NCBI RefSeq assembly: GCF_017811815.1
Contig: NZ_JADKZI010000002.1
Span: 186,001-250,000 of the forward strand
Source of the DNA: Flavonifractor sp. AGMB03687
GTDB taxonomy: Bacteria > Bacillota > Clostridia > Oscillospirales > Oscillospiraceae
Reading direction: 5' to 3'
DNA: 64,000 nt
Shown in pieces: positions 31,788-40,076 of this stretch (the first letter of the stretch is position 1; each line of letters opens with the position of its first letter). Both the position numbers and the translations under genes were made by a program. The notes under the pieces were generated by a model. That model saw nothing but the letters and a program-made list of their open reading frames with translations, ran no database searches and had not been told where the DNA came from.

Positions 31788-32441
31788 CTATGCTTTTTTC
31801 CGGCGGAGCAGGTCGGTGAGGATGAGCACGGTGCAGCAGGTGAGCAGCACCACACCGATGAGAATGGCACAGTTGCAGAAGAATTCCTCCGGCATCACCT
31901 GAATGATCTGGTCGGTGTTGGGATCAAAGAGCCAGTTGTCCTTGCCGGGGAAGAAGATGGCGTGGAAAATCACAAAGGCCCGGTTAAAGTCCAGCGCCGC
32001 CAGCCCGGCCACTACCAGAATCAGCCCGCCGGCGCACACCCCGGCCCAGAAGCCGGGGCCGTGGCCCAGCAGGGGACGGAAGACCCACTTCTTCCACAGC
32101 CGCAGGACCAGCATGACGGCGCACAGGGCGGCGGTGATGCCCAGCACCCAGAAATCCACCAGAAAGAGCCCCCGCACGTCGGCGAAGTGGCTGTAGCCCG
32201 ACTCCGACCAGGCCAGCTGGCCGGTGCCGAAGGGCTTGCCCAGCACGCAGTAGTCCAGTACTTCATCATAGGCCTCCCGGATGACCTCCTCCGACCAGCC
32301 GGTCCGTTCCGGTAAATTCAAGGTTTTGATCTGAAGATAGTAGAAGGGGCGGAACAGGATGGGTACGGCAATGGAGAAACTGAGTACCAGCAGAGCCAGA
32401 ATAACGGCGCACAGGACAGAGGCTGCTTTGGGCAGTCGCAT
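31788..32441 (-). CDS. TIGR01906/DUF1461-type integral membrane protein, 217 aa
   Basis: Four membrane segments can be seen: residues about 8-30, 98-118, 132-152 and 190-208. A soluble loop between the first two contains LPERTGWSEEVIREAYDEVLDY and the FGTGQLAWSESGYSHFADV pattern that is typical of the TIGR01906 (DUF1461) family. Family members lie in Gram-positive bacteria and have no firm function known to me. It is the last gene in a minus-strand group of three and ends at a strong terminator. Confidence 0.82.
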   Translation of the reverse strand: MRLPKAASVLCAVILALLVLSFSIAVPILFRPFYYLQIKTLNLPERTGWSEEVIREAYDEVLDYCVLGKPFGTGQLAWSESGYSHFADVRGLFLVDFWVLGITAALCAVMLVLRLWKKWVFRPLLGHGPGFWAGVCAGGLILVVAGLAALDFNRAFVIFHAIFFPGKDNWLFDPNTDQIIQVMPEEFFCNCAILIGVVLLTCCTVLILTDLLRRKKA

Positions 32442-32445
32442 GGGA

Positions 32446-33096
32446 TCACTTCCTTTTGACAGACAGAGAGATCAGCACCTGGGAGGGCAGATAAAACAGC
32501 CACATGCCCACCCGGGCAAATTCCAAAAGCGGGCCGCCCGCCGCCGGAAACCAGGCGGACAGATTTTGTAGGCCCACACACAGATCACAGCACAGAAAGA
32601 GGAGCAGACCCACCCCAAAGGTCCCATAGGGGAGACCCAGGGCAAAGCTCTCCAGGACATTGACCACCAGCTGGGAGAAATAGAAGAGGGACAGGCCGGT
32701 GAGGGGGTCCAGCACGCCCAGTTTACCCGCCACGGCCAGAGCCAGCAGTACCAGCAGCCCCCGCAGGGCCAGCCGGAGGAGGAGGTGCTCCCGGCGCATG
32801 CTGGCAATGCGGGTGAGGTAGAGCAGCTGCACCACGCAGAAGCAGGCTACCCCCGCCAGGTACCATCGGTCCAGCACCAGCAGGAACAGGTCGGCCAGCA
32901 GGGTAAAACCCAAAGCTATTTTCATCAGGCGGCCATCCCGGTCCCGTCCCGCCCACAGGACAAAGAGAAAGCACAGCAGGATGGAGAGATATTTCAGGGG
33001 GATATCCCAGCGGCTGCCCGGCCAGAACAGGTCTAAAGCCAGAAAGGCGAGGTAGAGGCAGGCCTCCAGAGCGGGAAACCACAGAACACGCTTCAT
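32446..33096 (-). CDS. YhhN-family membrane protein (lysoplasmalogenase-like), 216 aa
   Basis: The protein is almost entirely hydrophobic, with about seven or eight membrane segments. MKIALGFTLLADLFLLVLDRWYLAGVACF fits the YhhN signature (K-x3-x-L-L-x-D-x-F-L plus G-x-x-x-F). Family members include lysoplasmalogenase, which hydrolyses vinyl-ether lipids; plasmalogens occur in clostridia, so the role is plausible. The start at 33096 overlaps the upstream stop as ATGA. Only the family pattern supports the activity. Confidence 0.72.
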   Translation of the reverse strand: MKRVLWFPALEACLYLAFLALDLFWPGSRWDIPLKYLSILLCFLFVLWAGRDRDGRLMKIALGFTLLADLFLLVLDRWYLAGVACFCVVQLLYLTRIASMRREHLLLRLALRGLLVLLALAVAGKLGVLDPLTGLSLFYFSQLVVNVLESFALGLPYGTFGVGLLLFLCCDLCVGLQNLSAWFPAAGGPLLEFARVGMWLFYLPSQVLISLSVKRK

Positions 33097-33818
33097 TTCT
33101 TGAAGTGCTCCAGCAGCTTCTGCTCCCAGCGGTCGCCGTACTTCATGCACACCAGGAAGACGGCCAGCCCCGCCGCCCCAAGCAGGCCCATGGCCCAGTA
33201 GGGAATGTTCAGCACCGAGCCGCCCACCAGGCAGGACACCAGCAGGCCCCAGGGGCGGGCCACCAAGACCAGCACGCAGAAACGCTTCAGCGGGATGTCG
33301 GTGAGACCGGCCAGGATACACAGCAGATCATCAGGGAAGAAGGGAAAGAGAAGCGCCAGAAAGAGAAAGACATCCCGCTTGCGGCGGATGATGTCCAGAT
33401 ATTTTTCCGACACCTTCTGGCTGACCAGCCGATCCACAAACTGCTGGCCCAGCACCCGGGCCAGCCCAAAGACCAGAATTGAGCCGACCACTACCGCAGC
33501 CCAAGTAAGGAGAAAGGCGGGCCAGGTGCCAAAGAGCAGGGCTCCGGCCAGAGCGGTAACGTTGCTGGGGATAGGTGCCACCACCACACCCAGCAGCTGG
33601 ATCAAGAAGTAAAAGAGGTGGGAGAAGGGGGCAAAGCGGGCAATATAGGCCCGCATATCCTCCAAAGAGCCCAGGGAGGAAAAGAAGCCGGTCCTCCACA
33701 GCAACAGTCCGCTGCCACCCACCAACAGGAGAGCCAGCAGCAGCGCCGGAAGCCAGTTGTGCTGTTTTTTCAAGCTGAGTCGCCTCGCCTTTCTGTGTTC
33801 TGCTCTATAGGCTACCAT
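33093..33818 (-). CDS. TVP38/TMEM64 (DedA-like) membrane protein, 241 aa
   Basis: Hydrophobic segments and the re-entrant motif FLIQLLGVVVAPIPSNVTALAGALLFG, with GSILVFGLARVLGQ, match the VTT/SNARE-associated family. A LFPFFPDDLLCILAGLTDI segment follows. These proteins are thought to scramble or translocate lipids. The ATG at 33818 lacks a good ribosome binding site; a TTG at 33773, preceded by GAGG, is a credible alternative start. It leads the three-gene membrane cluster. Confidence 0.83.
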   Translation of the reverse strand: MVAYRAEHRKARRLSLKKQHNWLPALLLALLLVGGSGLLLWRTGFFSSLGSLEDMRAYIARFAPFSHLFYFLIQLLGVVVAPIPSNVTALAGALLFGTWPAFLLTWAAVVVGSILVFGLARVLGQQFVDRLVSQKVSEKYLDIIRRKRDVFLFLALLFPFFPDDLLCILAGLTDIPLKRFCVLVLVARPWGLLVSCLVGGSVLNIPYWAMGLLGAAGLAVFLVCMKYGDRWEQKLLEHFKK

Positions 33819-33868
33819 ATGTCAGGGCAAACTGCCATTAAAATTTCTTAAATTTTGCCGTAAAACGC

Positions 33869-33895
33869 AAAAATCCACACCCGAAGGTGTGGCTT
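33869..33895 (-). terminator. Terminator of the 27-codon gene
   Basis: A CCACACC-CGAA-GGTGTGG hairpin (33875-33892) is followed on the minus strand by ATTTTTGC. It lies just downstream of the stop codon of the short reading frame at 33918, closing it as an independent unit. Confidence 0.75.
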
Positions 33896-33917
33896 CTTGT
33901 CCGTAAATGAGAGGGAC

Positions 33918-34001
33918 TCAGCGCTCGCTGGAGACCACCTGCTGGTCGCCGTCAAAGATCAGCTCGTCCACGTCCTTGGCGTTGTAGTTGTATTCCATCA
34001 T
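33918..34001 (-). CDS. Stand-alone small acidic protein, 27 aa
   Basis: A GGAGGT site (34011-34016) lies nine bases before ATG at 34001. The frame reads MMEYNYNAKDVDELIFDGD and then QQVVSSER to TGA at 33918. It has its own promoter (34037-34065) and terminator (33869-33895), so it is a complete transcription unit. The peptide is acidic with a tyrosine/asparagine-rich start; there is no signal peptide or membrane segment. It may be a small regulatory protein or a modified-peptide precursor. No processing genes lie beside it. Confidence 0.6.
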   Translation of the reverse strand: MMEYNYNAKDVDELIFDGDQQVVSSER

Positions 34002-34036
34002 GTTGCAATCACCTCCTGTCTTGTTCGACTGTAGCA

Positions 34037-34065
34037 AGTATACGCCGGAACCAGGTAAAGAACAA
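34037..34065 (-). promoter_or_regulatory. Promoter of the 27-codon gene
   Basis: On the minus strand, TTGTTC (34065-34060) and TATACT (34042-34037) are separated by exactly 17 bases. The start of transcription would lie about 27 bases before the ATG. Confidence 0.75.
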
Positions 34066-34111
34066 GAGGACTTTGGTAAAGTTCACATAAAGTTTGCACT
34101 TATGAATGGTC

Positions 34112-34151
34112 AAAAAGCCGTTCGGGCCTGCAAAGGACCCGAACGGCTTTT
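34112..34151 (-). terminator. Terminator of the metal ABC transporter operon
   Basis: A 14-bp perfect stem (AAAAGCCGTTCGGG at 34113-34126 with its complement at 34138-34151) with an 11-base loop lies eight bases beyond the permease stop. On the minus strand it ends in a run of five T, a strong factor-independent terminator. Confidence 0.9.
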
Positions 34152-34158
34152 CCAATGA

Positions 34159-35007
34159 TTACATGCGCTTTTTCCGCAGCAGGAAGGTGATGGCGAACCA
34201 CAGCGCCAGATAGAGGGTAATGGAGGCACCGGCGGAGGACCCCAACTCGTAGGAGGTCATCAGTCCGGCGATACCGGCCACCACAGCGGCCACAATGGAG
34301 ATCAGATGGAACTGACGCATATTGCGAGCCAGGTTGCGGGCAGCGGCGGCAGGGAGGACCAGCAGGGAGTTGATCACCATAAGGCCAACCCAGGTCATGG
34401 ACACAGTGACCACCACGGCGATGGCCATGGAGAAGACGGCCTCCTGCCAGAACACCTGGATGCCCCGGCTGTCGGCCAGAGCAGGATGGACGGAGGAGAG
34501 CATCAGCCCGTTGAAGGAGCACAGCCACAGGATCACTACCACCAGCAGGATGACGGCCAGCAGGGCGATCTTACCGGGCTCCACGCTGAGGATATCGCCG
34601 ATGAGCAGGCTGTTGAACTTGGTGAAGCTGCCGCTGTCAAAGGTGGCGATGAAGATGCCCAGAGCCACAGCGGTGGAGGAAAATACGCCGATCACCGTGT
34701 CGCTGGCCATGTTGGACCGGCGCTGGACGTAGGTAAAGAGCAAGGCAAAAGCGGCGGCCAGCAGGATGGCGGCCCACATGGGGTCGGCCATGCCGCACAG
34801 GGTGCCAATGGCAATGCCGGTAAAGGCGGAGTGGCCCAGAGCATCGGAGAAGAAGCTCATCCGGTTGGTGACCACCATGGTAGACAGAATACCGAACAGG
34901 GGGGAGATGACCAGCACCGCCAGCAGGGCGTTTTTCATGAAGTACATGGTGCCGGGAGCTGCCCATTCAAAGGGAAGCAGCTCCACCAGGGAATACCACA
35001 GTTCCAT
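34159..35007 (-). CDS. znuB: Metal ABC transporter permease (ZnuB-like), 282 aa
   Basis: The protein has 8 or 9 hydrophobic segments and the ABC-3 family pattern: VTNRMSFFSDALGHSAFTGIAIG near the N-terminus, GDILSVEPGKIALLAV in the middle, and LMVINSLLVLPAAAARNLARN. It is the membrane channel of a zinc or manganese importer, together with the ATPase and lipoprotein encoded upstream. The start overlaps the ATPase stop by one base. Confidence 0.88.
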   Translation of the reverse strand: MELWYSLVELLPFEWAAPGTMYFMKNALLAVLVISPLFGILSTMVVTNRMSFFSDALGHSAFTGIAIGTLCGMADPMWAAILLAAAFALLFTYVQRRSNMASDTVIGVFSSTAVALGIFIATFDSGSFTKFNSLLIGDILSVEPGKIALLAVILLVVVILWLCSFNGLMLSSVHPALADSRGIQVFWQEAVFSMAIAVVVTVSMTWVGLMVINSLLVLPAAAARNLARNMRQFHLISIVAAVVAGIAGLMTSYELGSSAGASITLYLALWFAITFLLRKKRM

Positions 35008-35777
35008 TACTTCTGCCCTCCTTTCCCCAGGGCCAGGTGAAAGACCTCCTGAAATTCGGGGGAGGACAGGACCTCCTGAGGCGGTCCCACCTTGAGCACC
35101 TGGCTCTTCAGCAGGATCACCTTGTCGGCGTACTGGTCCAGGGTGGCAAAGTCGTGGGTGGACAGCAGGATGGACAGGTCAAACCGGGTACGGATCTCAT
35201 CCAGCATGTCCAGCAGCTGCTTCTCGCCGTCAATGTCCACGCCGGACAGAGGCTCGTCCAGAATCAGGATGTGGGGCAGGGGCTCCAGAGCCAGGGCCAG
35301 CAGCACCCGCTGGAGCTCGCCGCCGGATAGGGCGCCCATCCGCTTGTCCATCAGGTTCTCCCCGTGGACCCGGGCCAGACAGTCGGCTACCCGGGCCCGC
35401 AGCTTCTTAGGGGAGGGGAGAAACACCGGCCATTTGGAGATGGCGGCGGAGAAAAAGTCGAATACGCTCACCGGGTCCCCCCGGTCGAAGCTGGGGGACT
35501 GGGGCACATAGCCGATGAGGGGTCGAGTCTTGTCGCCCCCCGCACGCTGGAATTCAATCACTCCGGTGTGGGGGACCTGACCCAGAATGGTGCGGAAGAG
35601 GGAGCTTTTGCCCGCTCCGTTGGGGCCGATAAGGGCCACGATCTCCCCGCAGTGGAGGTGGAAGGATACGTCGTGGAGGACCTCTTCATTGCCGAAGTTG
35701 ACCCCCAGGTCCGCCACCTTCAGGCAGCAGGAACTGGCGCAGCCAGGACCGGAATCGCCGTGTTTGTGTACGCTCAT
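35007..35777 (-). CDS. znuC: Metal ABC transporter ATP-binding protein (ZnuC-like), 256 aa
   Basis: Walker A is GPNGAGKS (about 51-58), the signature is LSGGELQRV, Walker B is ILILDEPLSGVD, and the switch is STHDF. The N-terminus carries extra His/Cys residues (MSVHKHGDSGPGCASSCC), which could bind metal; this is not usual for the ATPase. The enzyme energises uptake. It overlaps the solute-binding gene by four bases. Confidence 0.9.
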   Translation of the reverse strand: MSVHKHGDSGPGCASSCCLKVADLGVNFGNEEVLHDVSFHLHCGEIVALIGPNGAGKSSLFRTILGQVPHTGVIEFQRAGGDKTRPLIGYVPQSPSFDRGDPVSVFDFFSAAISKWPVFLPSPKKLRARVADCLARVHGENLMDKRMGALSGGELQRVLLALALEPLPHILILDEPLSGVDIDGEKQLLDMLDEIRTRFDLSILLSTHDFATLDQYADKVILLKSQVLKVGPPQEVLSSPEFQEVFHLALGKGGQK

Positions 35778-36670
35778 CCAAACGCCTCCACAATCGTGTC
35801 AATGTTGTTCTGCATGGCATCCAGGTAGGGCTGGATGCCCGTGCCGTCGCCGCTCATAATCATGTTCAGCTGATACACACCGCAGCCGCTCTCTCGGGAG
35901 ATGGCCTGAGCGGTGGACTCAGAACCGTTGACCTCGGTAAAGATAGCGGGCAGCTGATACTGCTCCACCAGGGAGACGATTTCCTTGATCTCCTGGGCGC
36001 TGGCCTCGCTGCCCTCTTCCTCCTCAATGGCCTTCAGCAGTTCCAGGCCAAAAGTGCGGGAGAAGTACTGGAAGCCGTCGTGGAAGGTGATCAGCTTGGG
36101 AGCGGACAGGGTAGACACCTGCTCCTTCCACTGCTGGTTGGCCTGCTCCACCTGCTGCTGTACCTCGGTACAGCGGGCCTGGAGATCCTGGCCGGTGATC
36201 TGGCCCAGCTGATCGGCAATGGTGCCCAGCATGACCTGAGCGTTGGCGGGGTCCATCCAGATGTGGGGATCGTACTCGGCGTCGTGGTCGTGGCCCTCGT
36301 GGCCCTGGGCGGGCAGCAGATCAATGCCCTCAGAGCAGTCGATGACCTGAGCGTCCGAGGCGGACAGAGCATCGTCCATGAACTCCTCCAGCCCGGCGCC
36401 GTTCATGACGATCACATCAGCCCCCTCGATGGCCTTCATGTCGCTAACAGTGAGGGTGTAGTCGTGGAGACAGGAGGTCTGCTGATTTACCAGCAGGCTC
36501 ACCTCCACACCTTCCGCACCCTCGGTCACCGCGGTGGTGAAGAGGTAGACCGGATAGGTGGTGGCCACGATATGGAGAGTATCTTCGCCCTGGGGCTGGG
36601 AAGCGGCAGGCTGTCCGCAGGCGGAGAGCAGCAGGACAAGGGCGCACAGGGGCGCAAAGAGCTTTTTCAT
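35774..36670 (-). CDS. znuA: Zinc/manganese-binding lipoprotein (ZnuA-like), 298 aa
   Basis: A lipoprotein signal ends in LLSAC, so C18 is the lipidated residue. Ligands fit the cluster A-1 family: H69 in SCLHDYTLT, a His/Asp-rich loop GHEGHDHD at about 123-130, H136 in YDPHIWMDP, and FHDGFQYFSRTFGL. The His loop favours zinc over manganese. It delivers metal to the permease. It is the first gene of the operon with a good promoter at 36,714-36,742. Confidence 0.9.
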   Translation of the reverse strand: MKKLFAPLCALVLLLSACGQPAASQPQGEDTLHIVATTYPVYLFTTAVTEGAEGVEVSLLVNQQTSCLHDYTLTVSDMKAIEGADVIVMNGAGLEEFMDDALSASDAQVIDCSEGIDLLPAQGHEGHDHDAEYDPHIWMDPANAQVMLGTIADQLGQITGQDLQARCTEVQQQVEQANQQWKEQVSTLSAPKLITFHDGFQYFSRTFGLELLKAIEEEEGSEASAQEIKEIVSLVEQYQLPAIFTEVNGSESTAQAISRESGCGVYQLNMIMSGDGTGIQPYLDAMQNNIDTIVEAFG

Positions 36671-36713
36671 ATGGTTCCCCTTATCAGAAAAAATGAATCG
36701 ATGACAACTTTAT

Positions 36714-36742
36714 ATTATAACGCTTTTTTCGCCCGCTGTAAA
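36714..36742 (-). promoter_or_regulatory. Promoter of the metal uptake operon
   Basis: On the minus strand TTTACA (36742-36737) and TATAAT (36719-36714) are separated by exactly 17 bases. The first codon is about 43 bases downstream. I looked for a Zur-type palindrome over or near the promoter and did not find a clear one. Confidence 0.8.
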
Positions 36743-36845
36743 ACAAAATATTTGACCGGCGCACTGGATTAAGCCACAAAAAAATGATAAAATTACAGTG
36801 TTAAGTAATGTTGGCCGAAGCATCAGAGAGAAAAGGAGCCAAGCT

Positions 36846-38606
36846 ATGGACTACTACGCATTTTATACCGGGCAGTGCTTTGACGCATACACCTGGCTGG
36901 GGGCCCATCGAGAGGGGGAAGCGTGGGTCTTCCGCACCTTCGCGCCGGGAGCGGCGGGGGTGGTGCTCCTTCACGGGGGCCGGGAGCTGCCCATGGAGCG
37001 GATCCACGACGGCAATTTTTACGAGATACGGACCGACGGCGTCAAGCCGGGGGACTGCTACCAGTACCGGATCTACCGCCGGGACGGGGGCTATACCGAC
37101 CACTGCGACCCCTACGGCTTCGGCATGGAACTGCGGCCCGGCCACTGCTCGGTGGTGCGGGACCTGGGGGAGCACACCTTCCAGGACGAGGCCTGGATGG
37201 CGGGACGGAGCGACCGTAGGGAGGAGCCGCTGAACATCTATGAGCTCCACCTGGGCTCCTGGCGGCGAAAGCCGGATGGCGGCTGGTACCGCTATGACGA
37301 GCTGGCCCAACCGCTCATTACCTATATAAAGGAGAGCGGCTACAACTATGTGGAGTTTCTCCCCCTCAGCGAGCACCCCTGCGATGAGAGCTGGGGCTAC
37401 CAGATCACCGGCTTTTACGCCCCCACCAGCCGGTACGGCACGGCCAAGGAATTGATGATGCTCATTGACCGGCTCCACCAGGCGGGGATCGGGGTGATTC
37501 TGGACTTCGTGCCCGCCCACTTTGCCGTAGACGACTACGGCCTGGCCCGATACGACGGCACCGCCCTCTACGAGTACCCCCATCGGGACGTGGAGGTCAG
37601 CGAGTGGGGGAGCCACAACTTCATGCACTCTCGGGGGGAGGTGCGCTCCTTCCTCCAGTCCTGCGCCCGGTACTGGCTGGAGGTGTTCCACTTCGACGGT
37701 CTGCGGATGGACGCCATCAGCCGCATCCTCTACTGGCAGGGGGATGAGGCACGGGGAGTCAACGGGGACGGCGCGGCCTTCCTGCGCACCATGAACCGGG
37801 GGCTCAAGAGCCTGTGCCCCGGCTGCATCCTGGCGGCAGAGGATTCCACCAACTTCCCCAAGGTCACAGCCCCGGCGGAGCAGGGGGGACTGGGCTTTGA
37901 CTACAAGTGGGACATGGGTTGGATGCACGACACCCTGTCCTACTTCCAGACACCCCCGGAGGAGCGGCCCCAGCGGTATCATCAGCTCACCTTCTCCATG
38001 CACTACTTCCACCAGGAGCGCTACCTGCTGCCCCTGTCCCACGATGAGGTGGTCCACGGCAAGGCCACCATTTTGCAGAAGATGCACGGGGACTACGACG
38101 GGAAGTTCCCCCAGGCCCGCAGTCTCTACCTCTATATGATGGTCCACCCGGGCAAAAAGCTCAACTTCATGGGCAATGAGATCGGCCACTTCCGGGAGTG
38201 GGACGAGAAGCGGGAGCAGGACTGGTTGCTGCGGGACTTTCCCATCCACGACGCCTTTTATCACTACATGGCAGAGCTGAATCACATCTATCTCAATCAT
38301 CCCGCCCTGTCCCAGTGGGACTACCGGCCGGAGGGCTTTGCCTGGCTGGACTGCCGCCGGGAGGAGGCCTGCGTCTACGTCATCCAGCGGCAGGGAGGCG
38401 GGGAGCGGCTGGTGGCCCTCCTCAATCTCAGCGACCAGGCCCGGCAATACGAGCTGCCCGCCACAGAGGGTGTGGAGCTGCTCCTCCACACCGACTGGCA
38501 GCGCTTCGGCGGACGTACCCCGGAAGAGGAGTGCCCGCAGCCTGCCGGGGGCATTCTGACGGTGTGCCTGCCGCCCTATTCCGGCCAGCTGTACCGCATG
38601 AAATGA
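36846..38606 (+). CDS. glgB: 1,4-alpha-glucan branching enzyme, 586 aa
   Basis: This GH13 enzyme makes alpha-1,6 branches in glycogen. A CBM48-type N-terminal domain (about 25-110) includes FRTFAPGAAGVVLL. The barrel has YVEFLPLSEHPCDESWGYQITGF, the nucleophile D289 in FHFDGLRMDAISR, the acid/base E332 in LAAEDST, and D400 in LSHDEVVHGK. The start at 36846 has AAAGGAG before it. It stands alone here: no glgA, glgC, glgD or glgP lies in the window. Confidence 0.94.
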   Translation: MDYYAFYTGQCFDAYTWLGAHREGEAWVFRTFAPGAAGVVLLHGGRELPMERIHDGNFYEIRTDGVKPGDCYQYRIYRRDGGYTDHCDPYGFGMELRPGHCSVVRDLGEHTFQDEAWMAGRSDRREEPLNIYELHLGSWRRKPDGGWYRYDELAQPLITYIKESGYNYVEFLPLSEHPCDESWGYQITGFYAPTSRYGTAKELMMLIDRLHQAGIGVILDFVPAHFAVDDYGLARYDGTALYEYPHRDVEVSEWGSHNFMHSRGEVRSFLQSCARYWLEVFHFDGLRMDAISRILYWQGDEARGVNGDGAAFLRTMNRGLKSLCPGCILAAEDSTNFPKVTAPAEQGGLGFDYKWDMGWMHDTLSYFQTPPEERPQRYHQLTFSMHYFHQERYLLPLSHDEVVHGKATILQKMHGDYDGKFPQARSLYLYMMVHPGKKLNFMGNEIGHFREWDEKREQDWLLRDFPIHDAFYHYMAELNHIYLNHPALSQWDYRPEGFAWLDCRREEACVYVIQRQGGGERLVALLNLSDQARQYELPATEGVELLLHTDWQRFGGRTPEEECPQPAGGILTVCLPPYSGQLYRMK

Positions 38607-38678
38607 GATGAATATTCATAGTAAAATGCATATTATACAGAATACCCAAAATTACGCCGGAGGAGCCGGCGAAAAATA

Positions 38679-38730
38679 CGCATAATTATGCGATATTACC
38701 CTTGCATTTTCCAGCAGGCTGTGGTACACT
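38679..38730 (+). promoter_or_regulatory. argG promoter with ARG-box-like palindrome
   Basis: A promoter is visible with TTGCAT (38702-38707), a 17-base spacer, and TACACT (38725-38730). A perfect 14-bp palindrome, CGCATAATTATGCG (38679-38692), is ten bases upstream of the -35. It fits the ArgR/AhrC consensus (TNNAT-W4-ATNNA with G/C at the marked places) with changes only at the outermost bases. A second AT palindrome, ATGAATATTCAT, lies near 38609-38620. These suggest arginine repression. Confidence 0.68.
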
Positions 38731-38762
38731 AGCTCCAACAAAAACAAACGGAGGTTTTTACC

Positions 38763-39983
38763 ATGGCTGACATTAAAAAAGTGGTACTCGCCTATTCCGG
38801 CGGTCTGGATACATCCATCATCATCCCCTGGCTGAAGGAGAACTACAACAACCCCGAGATCATCGCTGTGGCCGGCGACGTGGGACAGAACGACGAGCTG
38901 GAGGGTCTGGAGGAGAAGGCCATCAAGACCGGCGCCTCCAAGCTGTACGTCATGGACCTGGTGGACGAGATGGTGGACGACGTCATCATCCCCTCCATGC
39001 AGATGGGCGCCAAGTATGAGGACTATCTGCTGGGCACCGCCTTTGCCCGTCCCGTCATTGCCAAGGGCCTGGTGGACATCGCCAAGAAGGAAGGGGCCGA
39101 CGCCATTGCCCACGGCTGCACCGGCAAGGGCAACGACCAGATCCGCTTCGAGCTGGCCATCAAGCGCTTCGCTCCTGAGATGAAGATCATCGCCCCCTGG
39201 CGTGAGTGGGACATCAAGAGCCGGAACGAGGAGATCGACTACGCCGAGGCCCACAACGTGCCTCTGAAGATCAACCGTGAGACCAGCTACTCCAAGGATA
39301 AGAACCTGTGGCACCTGTCCCACGAGGGCCTGGATCTGGAGGATCCCGCCAGCGAGCCTCAGTACGACAAGCCCGGCTTCCTGGAGATGGGCGTGTCTCC
39401 CGCTATGGCTCCCGACGCCCCCACCTATGTGACCATCGACTTTGAGAAGGGCTGGCCCGTGGCTGTGGACGGCGAGAAGATGAAGGCCTCCGACATCATC
39501 CGCAAACTGAACAAGCTGGGCGGCGAGAACGGCATCGGCCTGCTGGACATCGTGGAGAACCGGATGACCGGCATGAAGGACCGCGGCGTGTACGAGACCC
39601 CCGGCGGCGCTATCCTGTACCGGGCCCACGAGGTGCTGGAGATGATCACCATCGACAAGGATACCGCCCACATGAAGAGCAAGCTGGCGGTGGACTTCGC
39701 CGACCTGGTGTACAACGGCAAGTGGTTCACCCCCCTGCGGGAGGCTCTGTCCGCCTTTGCCACCGAGACCCAGAAGCACGTCACCGGCCAGGTGAAGCTG
39801 AAGCTGTACAAGGGCAACATCATCACCTCCGGCGTCACCTCTCCCGAGACCCTCTACTCCGAGGACATCGTCACCTTCCAGGAGAGCGACTACAACCAGA
39901 ACGACGCCACCGGCTTCATCAACCTGTGGGGCCTGCCTGACACCGTGCTGGCGCTGCGGGACCAGGGTAAGCTGAATAAGTAA
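38763..39983 (+). CDS. argG: Argininosuccinate synthase, 406 aa
   Basis: It joins citrulline and aspartate with ATP. The PPi-synthase loop AYSGGLDTS is at residues 10-18, and the rest carries family marks: [53 protein letters not shown]. Length is normal. It heads the operon argG-H-C-J-B-D-F. A GGAGG site precedes the ATG. Confidence 0.97.
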   Translation: MADIKKVVLAYSGGLDTSIIIPWLKENYNNPEIIAVAGDVGQNDELEGLEEKAIKTGASKLYVMDLVDEMVDDVIIPSMQMGAKYEDYLLGTAFARPVIAKGLVDIAKKEGADAIAHGCTGKGNDQIRFELAIKRFAPEMKIIAPWREWDIKSRNEEIDYAEAHNVPLKINRETSYSKDKNLWHLSHEGLDLEDPASEPQYDKPGFLEMGVSPAMAPDAPTYVTIDFEKGWPVAVDGEKMKASDIIRKLNKLGGENGIGLLDIVENRMTGMKDRGVYETPGGAILYRAHEVLEMITIDKDTAHMKSKLAVDFADLVYNGKWFTPLREALSAFATETQKHVTGQVKLKLYKGNIITSGVTSPETLYSEDIVTFQESDYNQNDATGFINLWGLPDTVLALRDQGKLNK

Positions 39984-39996
39984 TTCGACATTTTCT

Positions 39997-40052
39997 GCGG
40001 GCGGCCGCAGGCCGTTCCTACCATTCCGTAGGGGCGACCTGTGGTCGCCCGC
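39997..40052. repeat. Intergenic imperfect inverted repeat (REP-like), copy 1
   Basis: Two 25-base arms (39997-40021 and 40028-40052) pair with five mismatches, all of them transitions that leave G-U pairs in RNA, across a 6-base loop. The core (GGGGCGACCTGTGGTCGCCC) is closely repeated at 49032-49088 in the fhs-fchA spacer. Both lie inside operons and just upstream of a ribosome binding site, so they probably form hairpins in the mRNA. Confidence 0.75.
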
Positions 40053-40076
40053 AATCCAGATAGGGAGCGATCAATT

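Noticed and set aside
36671-36845. A Zur operator in the znuA upstream region
   Set aside because: The promoter is clear, but no palindrome resembling a Zur box could be made out.
36801-38489. A 562-codon minus-strand frame opposite glgB
   Set aside because: It is a shadow of the well-supported branching enzyme; no ribosome binding site and no domain pattern.
38655-38671. A glgB terminator (6-bp CGCCGG/CCGGCG hairpin)
   Set aside because: The stem is short and no T run follows on the plus strand.
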